Source: Lachnospiraceae bacterium (GTDB lineage Bacteria; Bacillota; Clostridia; Lachnospirales; Lachnospiraceae). From it: 62,700 nt of DNA. Positions within the stretch are counted from its first letter, which is position 1; each line of letters starts with the position of its first letter. The notes beneath the pieces were generated by a model, which worked only from the letters and a program-made list of their open reading frames with translations, was not told the origin of the DNA and made no database searches. This document shows positions 26,464-33,906 of this stretch, piece by piece. The position numbers and the translations under genes were made by a program. The stretch spans positions 1 through 62,700 of the forward strand of contig SVFO01000025.1 in NCBI GenBank assembly GCA_015056795.1. The letters run 5' to 3'.

Positions 26464-27105
26464 TCACTTTTTGTCTTGGAGTACCTTTTTCAATTTTGCC
26501 TTGAGTCTTTGCAGGGCGTTGTCCGTGGATTTTTCATTCTTTCCAAGAATCCTCGCGATCTGCGACGTCGGCATGTGCGTGAGGTACAGGTCAAACACCT
26601 GCTTTTCAAAGGGACTTAAGGACTCATCAATCGTTTGCTCCAATTCCTTCAGACCTTCCTTGTCCAGCATCATGCTTTCCGGATCCAGTCTCGTACCATC
26701 CGCAAGCTCTTCGAGGAGGAAACGCCCCTCGCCATCGCCGCCACCGTCCACTTGACTATACAGGGAAACTGCCTCGTTCAAGGGCACGTGCTTCTTTCTT
26801 CTGGATGCCTGTACTGCCGTATAAATCTGGCGATTGATGCAAAGCTCCGCGAAGGTAAAAAAGCTTGCGTCACGACCGCTGTCATAGTCGCGCACGGCCT
26901 TGAAAAGCCCGATCATGCCTTCCTGAATCAGGTCCTCCGTGTCTCCGCCCAGGATAAACATGCTGCGTGCGCCCTTACGAACCAAATCCTTATATTTATC
27001 GCACAGATACTCCGTGATCTGCGTCTCTCCCGCCCGCAGCCGGTCAATCAACTCCTCGTCCGTGCAACTCTGATACTCGTTCCCACCAAATCCCATATTT
27101 TGCAT
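26464..27105 (-). CDS. sigH: RNA polymerase sigma-H factor (SigH)
   Basis: The 213-residue protein is a sigma-70 family member with SigH hallmarks: DEELIDRLRAGE at the start, region 2 GDTEDLIQEGMIGLFKAVRDY and FTFAELCINRQIYTAVQAS. Region 4 is a helix-turn-helix (LTHMPTSQIARILGKN). SigH drives early sporulation or transition-phase genes in Bacillus and clostridia. The order cysS-mrnC-rlmB-sigH is the conserved Firmicutes arrangement and supports the assignment. An acidic insert (about residues 118-140) between regions 2 and 4 is slightly long. ATG 27105 or 27096 could be the start. Confidence 0.93.
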   Translation of the reverse strand: MQNMGFGGNEYQSCTDEELIDRLRAGETQITEYLCDKYKDLVRKGARSMFILGGDTEDLIQEGMIGLFKAVRDYDSGRDASFFTFAELCINRQIYTAVQASRRKKHVPLNEAVSLYSQVDGGGDGEGRFLLEELADGTRLDPESMMLDKEGLKELEQTIDESLSPFEKQVFDLYLTHMPTSQIARILGKNEKSTDNALQRLKAKLKKVLQDKK

Positions 27106-27110
27106 CCCCC

Positions 27111-27178
27111 CTAGCTCTTTTATTCAACTGCTCAGTATCTCGAGGGGGTAGCCCCCGAGTATTTGAATAAAAAGCTAG
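27111..27178 (-). promoter_or_regulatory. Nested hairpin between rlmB and sigH
   Basis: The outer arms CTAGCTCTTTTATTCAA (27111-27127) and TTGAATAAAAAGCTAG (27163-27178) pair with one bulged base; the rlmB stop codon lies in the stem. An inner GC-rich stem (GGGGG/CCCCC, 27139-27159) sits inside. There is no T run after it, so it is more likely a processing or stability element than a terminator. Confidence 0.55.
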
Positions 27179-27918
27179 GCTTTTAGCCGCTGGCGGACGA
27201 TTTCGTAGGCGAGAACGCCTGCTGCCACGGAGGCGTTGAGGGAATCGATGTTACCCTTCATGGGGATGGATGCGACCATGTCGCAGCTCTCCTTCACAAG
27301 GCGGCCTACGCCCTCTCCCTCGTTACCAATGACAAGTCCGATGGGACCTGTCAGGTTCAGGTCATACATCGTGGTACCGCCCATGTCAGCACACACAAAC
27401 CAAAGGCCTTCCTTCTTCAGATCCTCGATGGTTTTTGCAAGGTTGGTCACCTTTGCCACGGGGGTATAGTTCAGCGCACCTGCAGAGGTTCTCGCCACGG
27501 TTGCCGTGAGGCCTGCCGCGCGGTTTTTGGGGATAATGACGCCATGCGCCCCCGCAAGATTCGCCGTACGGATAATGGCACCAAGATTGTGCGGATCCTC
27601 AATGTTATCCAGCAGGAACAGGAACGGTGCTTCGCCCTTTTCCTTCGCCGCCTTCAGCATGTCTTCCACCTCTGCATACTCATAGGCTGCCGCCACGGCA
27701 ATCACACCCTGATGCTTGCCCGTATCAGACATCTGATCCAGACGCTCCTTGGTCACAAACTTCACCATAACATTCTGCTTCTTTGCCTCGCGCTTGATGG
27801 TCATCATCGGTCCATCCTGACAGCCATCCAGCACATATAATTTATCTATGGTCTTTCCGGAACGAAACGCTTCAATCACGGCATTGCGTCCCTCAATCGT
27901 AAATTCCTGATATCCCAT
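27175..27918 (-). CDS. rlmB: 23S rRNA (guanosine-2'-O-)-methyltransferase RlmB (SpoU family)
   Basis: ATG 27918 (MGYQEFTIEGRNAVIEAF) is the likely start; the frame extends upstream to 28002 without family similarity. The 247-residue protein has the substrate-binding N domain and a SpoU/TrmH knotted methyltransferase domain. The three motifs are visible: LDNIEDPHNLGAIIRTA, GLVIGNEGEGVGRLVKESCD and IPMKGNIDSLNASVAAGVLA. It methylates a guanosine in 23S rRNA, or belongs to the closely related group. It stands between mrnC and sigH. Confidence 0.94.
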   Translation of the reverse strand: MGYQEFTIEGRNAVIEAFRSGKTIDKLYVLDGCQDGPMMTIKREAKKQNVMVKFVTKERLDQMSDTGKHQGVIAVAAAYEYAEVEDMLKAAKEKGEAPFLFLLDNIEDPHNLGAIIRTANLAGAHGVIIPKNRAAGLTATVARTSAGALNYTPVAKVTNLAKTIEDLKKEGLWFVCADMGGTTMYDLNLTGPIGLVIGNEGEGVGRLVKESCDMVASIPMKGNIDSLNASVAAGVLAYEIVRQRLKA

Positions 27919-28071
27919 GCTCCTACCTATTCCTTCCTGCGGCTTATGCCTAGTGCCTGCTCTCAGATGCCGATCCTTCTTCCCACGACACCTTTTACGC
28001 AAGTCTAAGGCACTTGTCGCAACACTTCTTTTCTTTCTCTTCTGGCCGATATTCCTCTTTCTTCAAACGGT

Positions 28072-28500
28072 CTATGTCAAGCTGTCGAACCCAATTTTCA
28101 AGAGCTCCAGCATGCGGTCCGTTCGTCCTGCAAGGTAAAGATATCCCACCAGAGCCTCCAAGCCTGTCGCCTTATGGTAATCCTTAAGACTCGCGTTTTT
28201 TGCCGTCGTATGCGGCTTTGCGTTGCAGCCCCTGCGGAGAATGTCAGACTCCTCTTGCGTCAAAATCGGCGTGATGACGTCCACAATTTTAGACTGGTTT
28301 TCTGCCTTCACATACTTCACGGAAGCATTGTGCAGAGCATGATTCGCACGATTCGCCGCGTTGACAATCATGGTACGCACGACCAGGCTAAATACGCCGT
28401 CCCCCACAAAGGCAAGTGCCAGAGGAGAATATGCCCTGACGTCCTGCTCGGGGCAGGGAAAGGTCTCCTTTATCTTTTCCAAAAAATCCTGTGCTTCCAA
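28072..28500 (-). CDS. mrnC: Mini-ribonuclease III (MrnC)
   Basis: The frame begins with a TTG codon at 28500, backed by GGAGG at 6 bases; no better ATG is available. The 142-residue product has the RNase III catalytic fold without a dsRNA-binding domain. Motifs are YSPLALAFVGDGVFSLVVR, RGCNAKPHTTAKNAS and ATGLEALVGYLYL, holding the acidic catalytic residues. It matures 23S rRNA ends in Firmicutes. It sits between cysS and rlmB as in Bacillus. Confidence 0.94.
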   Translation of the reverse strand: MEAQDFLEKIKETFPCPEQDVRAYSPLALAFVGDGVFSLVVRTMIVNAANRANHALHNASVKYVKAENQSKIVDVITPILTQEESDILRRGCNAKPHTTAKNASLKDYHKATGLEALVGYLYLAGRTDRMLELLKIGFDSLT

Positions 28501-28569
28501 AGTTTTCCTCCACTATCCGTTAACCCTCGGGATTAATATACAATGTCATTGAGTAAATCTCTCCTTTTT

Positions 28570-28642
28570 CTCGAGGGGAAGGTTTGGATCGTCTTTTTGG
28601 GTCAAAAGTCTACCAAAAAGATGATCCAAACCTAGCCCCGAG
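28570..28642 (-). promoter_or_regulatory. Very long hairpin between cysS and mrnC, with a tiny frame after it
   Basis: Arms of about 30 nt (28570-28600 and 28613-28642) pair almost fully, including GGTTTGGATC with GATCCAAACC and a CTCG...CGAG base. No T run follows, so it is not a standard terminator. Right after it a 9-codon frame (MTLYINPEG, ATG 28549, TAA 28520) has a ribosome site (AGGAGAG) and ends 20 nt before mrnC. The hairpin may be an RNase III-type processing site, which would be notable upstream of an RNase III gene. That is inference. Confidence 0.6.
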
Positions 28643-28653
28643 TTTAACGCAGT

Positions 28654-30078
28654 TTAGGCTTTACTCCATACAGTTCCTTCTCTGGTGTCTTTGAGAACGA
28701 TTCCTTTCTCGAGGAGTTCGGCGCGGATAGCGTCTGCCTTGGCGAAGTCCTTCTCCTTCTTTGCCTGTGCGCGCTCTGCGATCTTGCTCTCCACGAATGC
28801 GCTCAGCTCCTCGTCGATGCTTTCCTTCTGGTCAGCAACTGCCGTCGTCAGCTTGAGGGACAGTACCTGATCAAAGCTCTCTGCCAGGGCAAACTTCGTT
28901 GCGTCATTGATCTCTGCCTTCAGCATGTCATAGAGCACGGTGATGGCCATGGAGGTATTAAAATCATCGCAAAGGGCAGCCTCAAATTTCTCACGGTAAG
29001 CTGCAAATTCCTCCTTGTCCACCTCACCATCCTTGTTCAGGGAAGCGATGCGGTTAACCAGCTTGTCATATGCGGAAGCCACGTTGTCGAGATTCTCATA
29101 GGAGAACTCCAGCGGCTTGCGATAATGGCTCTGCAGGCAGAACAAACGATAAACTAAGGGATTGTAGCCCTTGGACTCCAACAGGGATACCGTCAGGAAA
29201 TCTCCCTTGGACTTACTCATCTTACCCGTCTTATCATTCAAGTGATGCACGTGGAACCAGTAGTTGCACCACTTATGTCCCAGATAGGACTCACTCTGCG
29301 CAATTTCGTTCGTGTGGTGAGGGAAGATATTGTCAACGCCGCCGCAGTGAATGTCCATGAATTCGCCAAGGTGCTTTAAGCTGATGCAGGAGCACTCAAT
29401 GTGCCAGCCAGGATAGCCAACGCCCCAAGGGCTCTCCCACTTCAGCTCCTGATCCTCGAACTTGGACTTGGTAAACCAAAGCACGAAATCACTCTTGTTT
29501 CTCTTGTTGCTGTCCTCTTCCACGTCATCACGAACGCCCACGAGAAGCTCCTCCTCGCTGTGATTCGAGAGCACGTAATACTCCTTGAGCTTCGAAGTAT
29601 CAAAATAAACATTACCGCCGGCAAGATAAGCATAGCCCTTGTCGATCAGGCCGCTGATCATCTTGATGAATTCGGGAATGCAGTTGGTTGCAGGCTCCAC
29701 GACGTCAGGCGTCTTAATGTTCAGCTTTGCGCAGTCAGAGAAAAATGCATCCGTATAAAATTTTGCGATCTCCATGACGGTCTTATGCTCACGTTTCGCA
29801 CCCTTGAGCATCTTGTCCTCGCCAGTATCTGCATCGCTGGACAGGTGACCTACGTCCGTAATGTTCATGACACGCTTTACGTCATATCCGACATATCTCA
29901 GCGTCTTCTCCATGATGTCCTCGCAGATATAGGTTCTAAGATTTCCAATGTGTGCGAAATGATACACGGTAGGGCCACAGGTGTACATGCTAACCTTTCC
30001 GTCCACGTTCGGCACAAATAACTCTTCCTTCTTTGTCAGCGTGTTGTAAAACCTAACCTTGTTCTCCATAGCTTTCAT
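28654..30078 (-). CDS. cysS: Cysteinyl-tRNA synthetase
   Basis: The 474-residue class I synthetase charges tRNA-Cys. The HIGH motif appears as FAHIGNLRTY and KMSKS as GKMSKSKGDFL. Zinc-site residues are in YTCGPTVYH, WHIECSCIS and the nearby HCGGVDNIFPHHTNE. The length matches the family. The start is ATG 30078 (MKAMENKVRFY) or ATG 30069; the ribosome site AAGGAGAGG fits the second slightly better. Expression is controlled by the Cys T-box leader upstream. Confidence 0.96.
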   Translation of the reverse strand: MKAMENKVRFYNTLTKKEELFVPNVDGKVSMYTCGPTVYHFAHIGNLRTYICEDIMEKTLRYVGYDVKRVMNITDVGHLSSDADTGEDKMLKGAKREHKTVMEIAKFYTDAFFSDCAKLNIKTPDVVEPATNCIPEFIKMISGLIDKGYAYLAGGNVYFDTSKLKEYYVLSNHSEEELLVGVRDDVEEDSNKRNKSDFVLWFTKSKFEDQELKWESPWGVGYPGWHIECSCISLKHLGEFMDIHCGGVDNIFPHHTNEIAQSESYLGHKWCNYWFHVHHLNDKTGKMSKSKGDFLTVSLLESKGYNPLVYRLFCLQSHYRKPLEFSYENLDNVASAYDKLVNRIASLNKDGEVDKEEFAAYREKFEAALCDDFNTSMAITVLYDMLKAEINDATKFALAESFDQVLSLKLTTAVADQKESIDEELSAFVESKIAERAQAKKEKDFAKADAIRAELLEKGIVLKDTREGTVWSKA

Positions 30079-30124
30079 CCTCTCCTTCTATACAAATTTC
30101 TAAAACACTCGACATTCCGCGTTT

Positions 30125-30164
30125 AAAACAAAAGGAACAATCCATCTAAGAGACGAATTGTTCC
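30125..30164 (-). terminator. T-box regulated terminator of cysS
   Basis: GGAACAAT and ATTGTTCC (30134-30141, 30157-30164) pair and TTTTGTTTT follows on the minus strand. The T-box antiterminator sequence overlaps its 5' arm. Confidence 0.88.
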
Positions 30165-30406
30165 GCGGTTCCACTCTACTTAAGGGGCATGCCCCTTCCC
30201 TTTATGGCTTAACGCGCCTTCACGTATCTGGATACTTCGTTCCCCAGATCAGCTCCCGAATGCACTTCCTTCTCCCAAGACCGGGCAAGCTTCCAGCCGC
30301 TGACATGCCCTCTCTGTGATCCCTCTCGGAAAAGTACTCTCTCCGTTCTCCGCTTTTCATCTTCGTGAAAACCAAAAGCTTTCACTCACAATCAAATTTA
30401 CTTCTT
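30125..30406 (-). promoter_or_regulatory. T-box riboswitch, cysteine-specific, upstream of cysS
   Basis: The leader carries the T-box signature AGAGTGGAACCGCGG (minus strand, 30177-30163), the stem I motif GGAGAGAGTAC near its 5' side, and the terminator described separately. The specifier triplet reads TGC (30264-30262, within GAAGTGCATTC), a cysteine codon, matching the gene it controls. Uncharged tRNA-Cys should stabilise the antiterminator and allow cysS transcription. Together with the promoter it accounts for most of the 424 bp between aspS and cysS. Confidence 0.93.
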
Positions 30407-30412
30407 ATTGAC

Positions 30413-30441
30413 AGAATATGCAAATTTCTAATATTTGTCAA
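30413..30441 (-). promoter_or_regulatory. Promoter of the cysS T-box transcript
   Basis: TTGACA (30441-30436), 17 bp, TATTCT (30418-30413) on the minus strand. Confidence 0.75.
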
Positions 30442-30502
30442 CTCATTTTTTAGCGAGGTAATGAAAACAAGCGATGCGAAGTGGCATTTGTTTTCATCTA
30501 AT

Positions 30503-31837
30503 TTATGGTGTTAACCGATTCGGTCCTCTGAACAGGAACATGGCCTCCTTGATGCTTACGTCAAGAAGCAGCATCGTCATACGGTCCACGCCAAGTCCAA
30601 ATCCACCATGCGGCGGGCAACCATACTTAAAGAACTCCAGATAGAACTGTACGTCCTGATCCAGTCCCTTCTCCTGTGCCTGCTTTTTCAGGATTTCGTA
30701 TCTGTGCTCACGCTGTGCACCCGTGGTAATCTCCACGCCGCGCCAGATCAGGTCATAGCCCTGCGGCATGCCCTGTTCATCACGCATGTGATAAAACGGT
30801 CTCTTGTCCACGCTATAGCCCGTCACAAACAAGAATTCATGTCCAAACTTCTCCTGTGCATAACGGAAGGAGAGCTGCTCTGCCTCGGTCGTAAGATCGC
30901 CCTTTTCCTCCTCGGGAGCAACATAGCCATATTCCTTCTCCAGTGCCGCATAAAGCTCCTGCAGATCGATCACGGGGAAGGGAGTCGTAGGAACGATGAC
31001 TTCCTTGCCAAAGAGCTCCTTGATTTCTTCTCCATACGCTTCCTTTACCGCACGGAGCATGTCCGTCAAAAGCTCTTCCTCAAGCTTCATGACGTCCTTC
31101 ACGGAATTGATATAGCTGAATTCCAGGTCAAATCCCGTAAACTCAGTCGTATGACGGTTGGTATAGGATTTCTCCGCACGGAACACGGGACCCGTCTCAA
31201 AAATACGCTCAAAGCCTGCTGCCATGGCCATCTGCTTATAGAACTGAGGGCTCTGTGCAAGGAAAGCCTTCCGATCAAAATAATCTACGGCAAACACGTC
31301 CGCGCCGCTCTCGCTGGCTGCGCCGATGAGCTTCGGCGTGTGAATCTCGATAAAGTTTCTGTCCAAAAGGAACTTTCTCATGGCATTCACCATGACCGTC
31401 TGCACCTTGAACATTAGCTGGTTCTCATCCGTCCGAAGGTCGATCCAACGATAATCGATGCGCTGATCAATGCTGGAACGCTCCACTTCCTTCTTTTTCT
31501 TCGTCGCGGGAATGGCCTTTCGCGCGATGGGAAGCGCCTCTGCAAGGCTGTCCACGGTGATGCTTTCCGGAAGAATCTCCACGCCGCCAAGCTTTACGTA
31601 ATCATTTGCATTGACCTGCCCGACAACGCTGATCACGGAATCTCCCGTAAGGCTGGATAGCAGCTCCTCCCACTCGGGATGCTTTTCCTTCTCAATCGTG
31701 ATCTGAATCTTTCCCGTAATGTCCTTCAGGACAATAAAGGTCATATACTTGCTGTCCCTTAGATTATCAATAAATCCCCTTACCAGAACCGTCTCATTCG
31801 GCTTCTGAAAGGCTTCTACAATCGTTGTCCGTTCCAA
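30503..31837 (-). CDS. aspS: Aspartyl-tRNA synthetase, archaeal/eukaryotic-type architecture
   Basis: The 444-residue class IIb synthetase starts at a TTG codon (31837) with GGGAGG at 7 bases. It has an N-terminal OB-fold (VLVRGFIDNLRDSKY) and a catalytic domain. Motif 2 is FRAEKSYTNRHTTEF and motif 3 GLGVDRMTMLLLD, ending FRGPNRLTP. It lacks the roughly 100-residue GAD insertion of standard bacterial AspRS (about 590 residues). The GxDLEFSYI and RLTP features point to the archaeal type, which in several lineages is non-discriminating and also charges tRNA-Asn. No gatCAB genes lie in this window, so its specificity is open. Confidence 0.9.
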   Translation of the reverse strand: MERTTIVEAFQKPNETVLVRGFIDNLRDSKYMTFIVLKDITGKIQITIEKEKHPEWEELLSSLTGDSVISVVGQVNANDYVKLGGVEILPESITVDSLAEALPIARKAIPATKKKKEVERSSIDQRIDYRWIDLRTDENQLMFKVQTVMVNAMRKFLLDRNFIEIHTPKLIGAASESGADVFAVDYFDRKAFLAQSPQFYKQMAMAAGFERIFETGPVFRAEKSYTNRHTTEFTGFDLEFSYINSVKDVMKLEEELLTDMLRAVKEAYGEEIKELFGKEVIVPTTPFPVIDLQELYAALEKEYGYVAPEEEKGDLTTEAEQLSFRYAQEKFGHEFLFVTGYSVDKRPFYHMRDEQGMPQGYDLIWRGVEITTGAQREHRYEILKKQAQEKGLDQDVQFYLEFFKYGCPPHGGFGLGVDRMTMLLLDVSIKEAMFLFRGPNRLTP

Positions 31838-31851
31838 GTCATATCCTCCCG

Positions 31852-31880
31852 CTATTAAATAAGTTTCTCTTATTAATCAA
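31852..31880 (-). promoter_or_regulatory. Possible aspS promoter with operator-like palindrome as spacer
   Basis: TTGATT (31880-31875) and TAATAG (31857-31852) are 17 bp apart. The spacer itself is an inverted repeat, AATAAG-5 nt-CTTATT (31858-31874). The untranslated leader would be only a few bases. Confidence 0.45.
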
Positions 31881-31882
31881 AT

Positions 31883-31924
31883 TGACAAAACAACGAAAAT
31901 GGACATCTTCTTTAATTTCGTTGT
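31883..31924 (-). terminator. Terminator after lgt
   Basis: ACAACGAAA (minus 31924-31916) pairs with TTTCGTTGT (31898-31890). TTTTGTCA follows on the minus strand, 110 bp after lgt. A T run on the plus side means it could work both ways. Confidence 0.6.
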
Positions 31925-32033
31925 CCTTTTTTCTCTGTTCGTTTTAATGGTACAACGAACCTGGAAATTTTCTTCATTTTTGTTGTTCTTTTCTCCCCAC
32001 ATGCTTAGAAAAAGCAACAAAATCAAGTATACA

Positions 32034-32822
32034 CTACGATATCGTTGTTTTGCTCTTCTCAGCTTGGGGGCGTTGGGTTCCAACCTTGCCACGCCAAATC
32101 CATAACCCAATACCGATCACAACGATAAAGAGCGAAATAAACTGCGACGTTGAGAGTGCACCAATGCTTCCCCTCTCCAAATCACCTCGCAAAAACTCAA
32201 CGCCAAAGCGGCCGATACTATACAGAACCATGTAGGCCGCGCCAACCTGCCCCGACTTCTTTGCATAATAGGCATACCAGAAAAGAAGCCCTGCGATCAA
32301 AAACATTCCTGCGCTGGAAATCAGCTGCGTCGGAATCATTTTCACATTGTTTGGCGCATAATTGGAATGCGTAAATGCAATTCCATACCACGCGCTTGTC
32401 TCATGTCCATAGCAGCAGCCCGCCAGAAAGCAACCAATCCGTCCGAAGGCCTGCGCCACCGCAACGGAGGGGAGCACGACGTCAAAATAATCCCAAAAGC
32501 TGATTTTTCTAATCTTACAATACACGGTTGCACAAAGAATGCCGCCGATGATGCCGCCGTAAACCACAAGTCCGCTGGAGCCCAGCATGGACATGGGATC
32601 CTTGAGGAACTGCTTCCAGCCCTGAATGACAAACATGAGCTTTGCCCCCAGAATACCTGTAATCACACAGAATATGGTTAAGGGAAAAATCTGCTCCTTA
32701 TCCAAGCCATTTTTCGGTGAACGGTGCTCCGCAATCGAAAGCGCCGCGAAAACACCGATGGCAATCATCAGCCCATAGCCATGTACCGTCAACGGCCCAA
32801 TTTTTAATAAATCATTATACAT
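32034..32822 (-). CDS. lgt: Prolipoprotein diacylglyceryl transferase
   Basis: Lgt attaches diacylglycerol to the lipobox Cys of pre-lipoproteins. The 262-residue protein has about seven membrane segments, the HGYGLMIAIG motif near the start, and the signature RIGCFLAGCCYGHETSAWYG. The catalytic region GRFGVEFLRGDLERG is present. The length fits the family. Several lipoproteins in this window (FecR protein, OppA, the protein at 57229) would be its substrates. It starts 14 bp after the unknown gene upstream and is probably co-transcribed. Confidence 0.95.
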   Translation of the reverse strand: MYNDLLKIGPLTVHGYGLMIAIGVFAALSIAEHRSPKNGLDKEQIFPLTIFCVITGILGAKLMFVIQGWKQFLKDPMSMLGSSGLVVYGGIIGGILCATVYCKIRKISFWDYFDVVLPSVAVAQAFGRIGCFLAGCCYGHETSAWYGIAFTHSNYAPNNVKMIPTQLISSAGMFLIAGLLFWYAYYAKKSGQVGAAYMVLYSIGRFGVEFLRGDLERGSIGALSTSQFISLFIVVIGIGLWIWRGKVGTQRPQAEKSKTTIS

Positions 32823-32836
32823 AAAAATCCCTCTTA

Positions 32837-33757
32837 TTATCTTCTCATTGCCGCGCGCTGCGCTGCCGTAAGCTGCTCAATCGTGCCTACGATATGCCTG
32901 CGCACGAAATCCCTTTCCTCATCCTTCACGAGGAAATAGAGATACGAATCCAATACAAATTGCTGTGGCAGACCCCTGCCAACAATCTTGAAGTTCACAA
33001 AGCCCTTTTCAATATAGCGCTCCACTTCCTCCGTGGACATAAAGGCAGGACGCTTCATGCACTCCTCAAATGTACGATTTTCCCGAGAGCGATTCGGGCA
33101 GTGGAAATCCGTCCGATTATCAAACTCCAGCTGGGAAAGAGACTCCTGACGATAGTGCTCTGCACGCATCTGACAGCCAGGATAACAAATCTCATTGACC
33201 AAAATCTCAATCTTGTTCGCCACGGGAAGGAGCGACTGAATGACCTCCTCGTTGCGATTCAAATCATAATCCAAAACGACCAGGAAATAATCCTTTGCAA
33301 CCTCCTCCGCAAGGCACTTCGGATCCGTCATGCGCTTTGTCGTGGACGAAATCAGCTTATAGCTCGGATACTCCTTACGAATATATTCCTCCAAAACGGG
33401 ACGGTTCACAATCGCCTGATTCAGCCCATTGTCCGCAAGCTTCATGATCATATTGCAATAGGTGTCGTAAATATGCTTTTCTTCCAGCAGGGAATTCGAC
33501 CATGTAAAACGCGCGGGAATGCCATACTGATTATAGGTATGGATCACCCTCTCAATGTCAGCCTTATTGCTGATGCCAAAAACGGCGCGTCCGCCATTCC
33601 AAATGGCCCCGGGAATCGTTCCATACACGGAACCGATGCGATAGCCATCCCGAAACTTGTCAGGATAATCCTTCATGGTATTGATCAGTACTTGATTCAG
33701 CAATCGGAAATAACAAAGTCCCGGCAGGTGCCAGAATACTTCCCTCTTCTCAGCCAT
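32837..33757 (-). CDS. Unknown protein, possibly TIM-barrel (U32-like)
   Basis: ATG 33757 (MAEKREVFWHLPGLCYF) follows GGGGAG at 7 bases; the upstream ATG 33781 is poorer. The 306-residue soluble product has an alternating helix/strand pattern with segments such as AVFGISNKADIERVIHTYN, YKLISSTTKRMTDP and KIEILVNEICYPGCQMR. The Cys pair CYPGC and a later CP in DFHCPNRSRENR could bind metal. The pattern recalls U32-type peptidase barrels but I cannot confirm it. The gene has its own promoter and precedes lgt. Confidence 0.65.
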   Translation of the reverse strand: MAEKREVFWHLPGLCYFRLLNQVLINTMKDYPDKFRDGYRIGSVYGTIPGAIWNGGRAVFGISNKADIERVIHTYNQYGIPARFTWSNSLLEEKHIYDTYCNMIMKLADNGLNQAIVNRPVLEEYIRKEYPSYKLISSTTKRMTDPKCLAEEVAKDYFLVVLDYDLNRNEEVIQSLLPVANKIEILVNEICYPGCQMRAEHYRQESLSQLEFDNRTDFHCPNRSRENRTFEECMKRPAFMSTEEVERYIEKGFVNFKIVGRGLPQQFVLDSYLYFLVKDEERDFVRRHIVGTIEQLTAAQRAAMRR

Positions 33758-33819
33758 AGTTTTTCTCCCCACTACATTCATGATGTCTTGTTTTCCTCAA
33801 TCAACGAAAACACGAATCT

Positions 33820-33848
33820 ATTTTACTCTATTTGCCCCATTTCTGCAA
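33820..33848 (-). promoter_or_regulatory. Promoter of the unknown gene and lgt
   Basis: TTGCAG (33848-33843), 17 bp, TAAAAT (33825-33820) on the minus strand. Confidence 0.5.
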
Positions 33849-33906
33849 GTACATGGTCAACCTCTCCCTTGCTTCAGTCTTCCCATGCTTTCGCTTTCCC
33901 TTGCAC

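Noticed and set aside
28570..28642. Rho-independent terminator between mrnC and cysS
   Set aside because: The stem is long but is followed on the transcribed strand by AAAAAGG rather than a T run, and it precedes mrnC without a new promoter that I could find.
31838..32033. T-box or other riboswitch upstream of aspS
   Set aside because: The predicted start is only about 10-15 nt before the TTG codon, and no T-box signature occurs in the gap.
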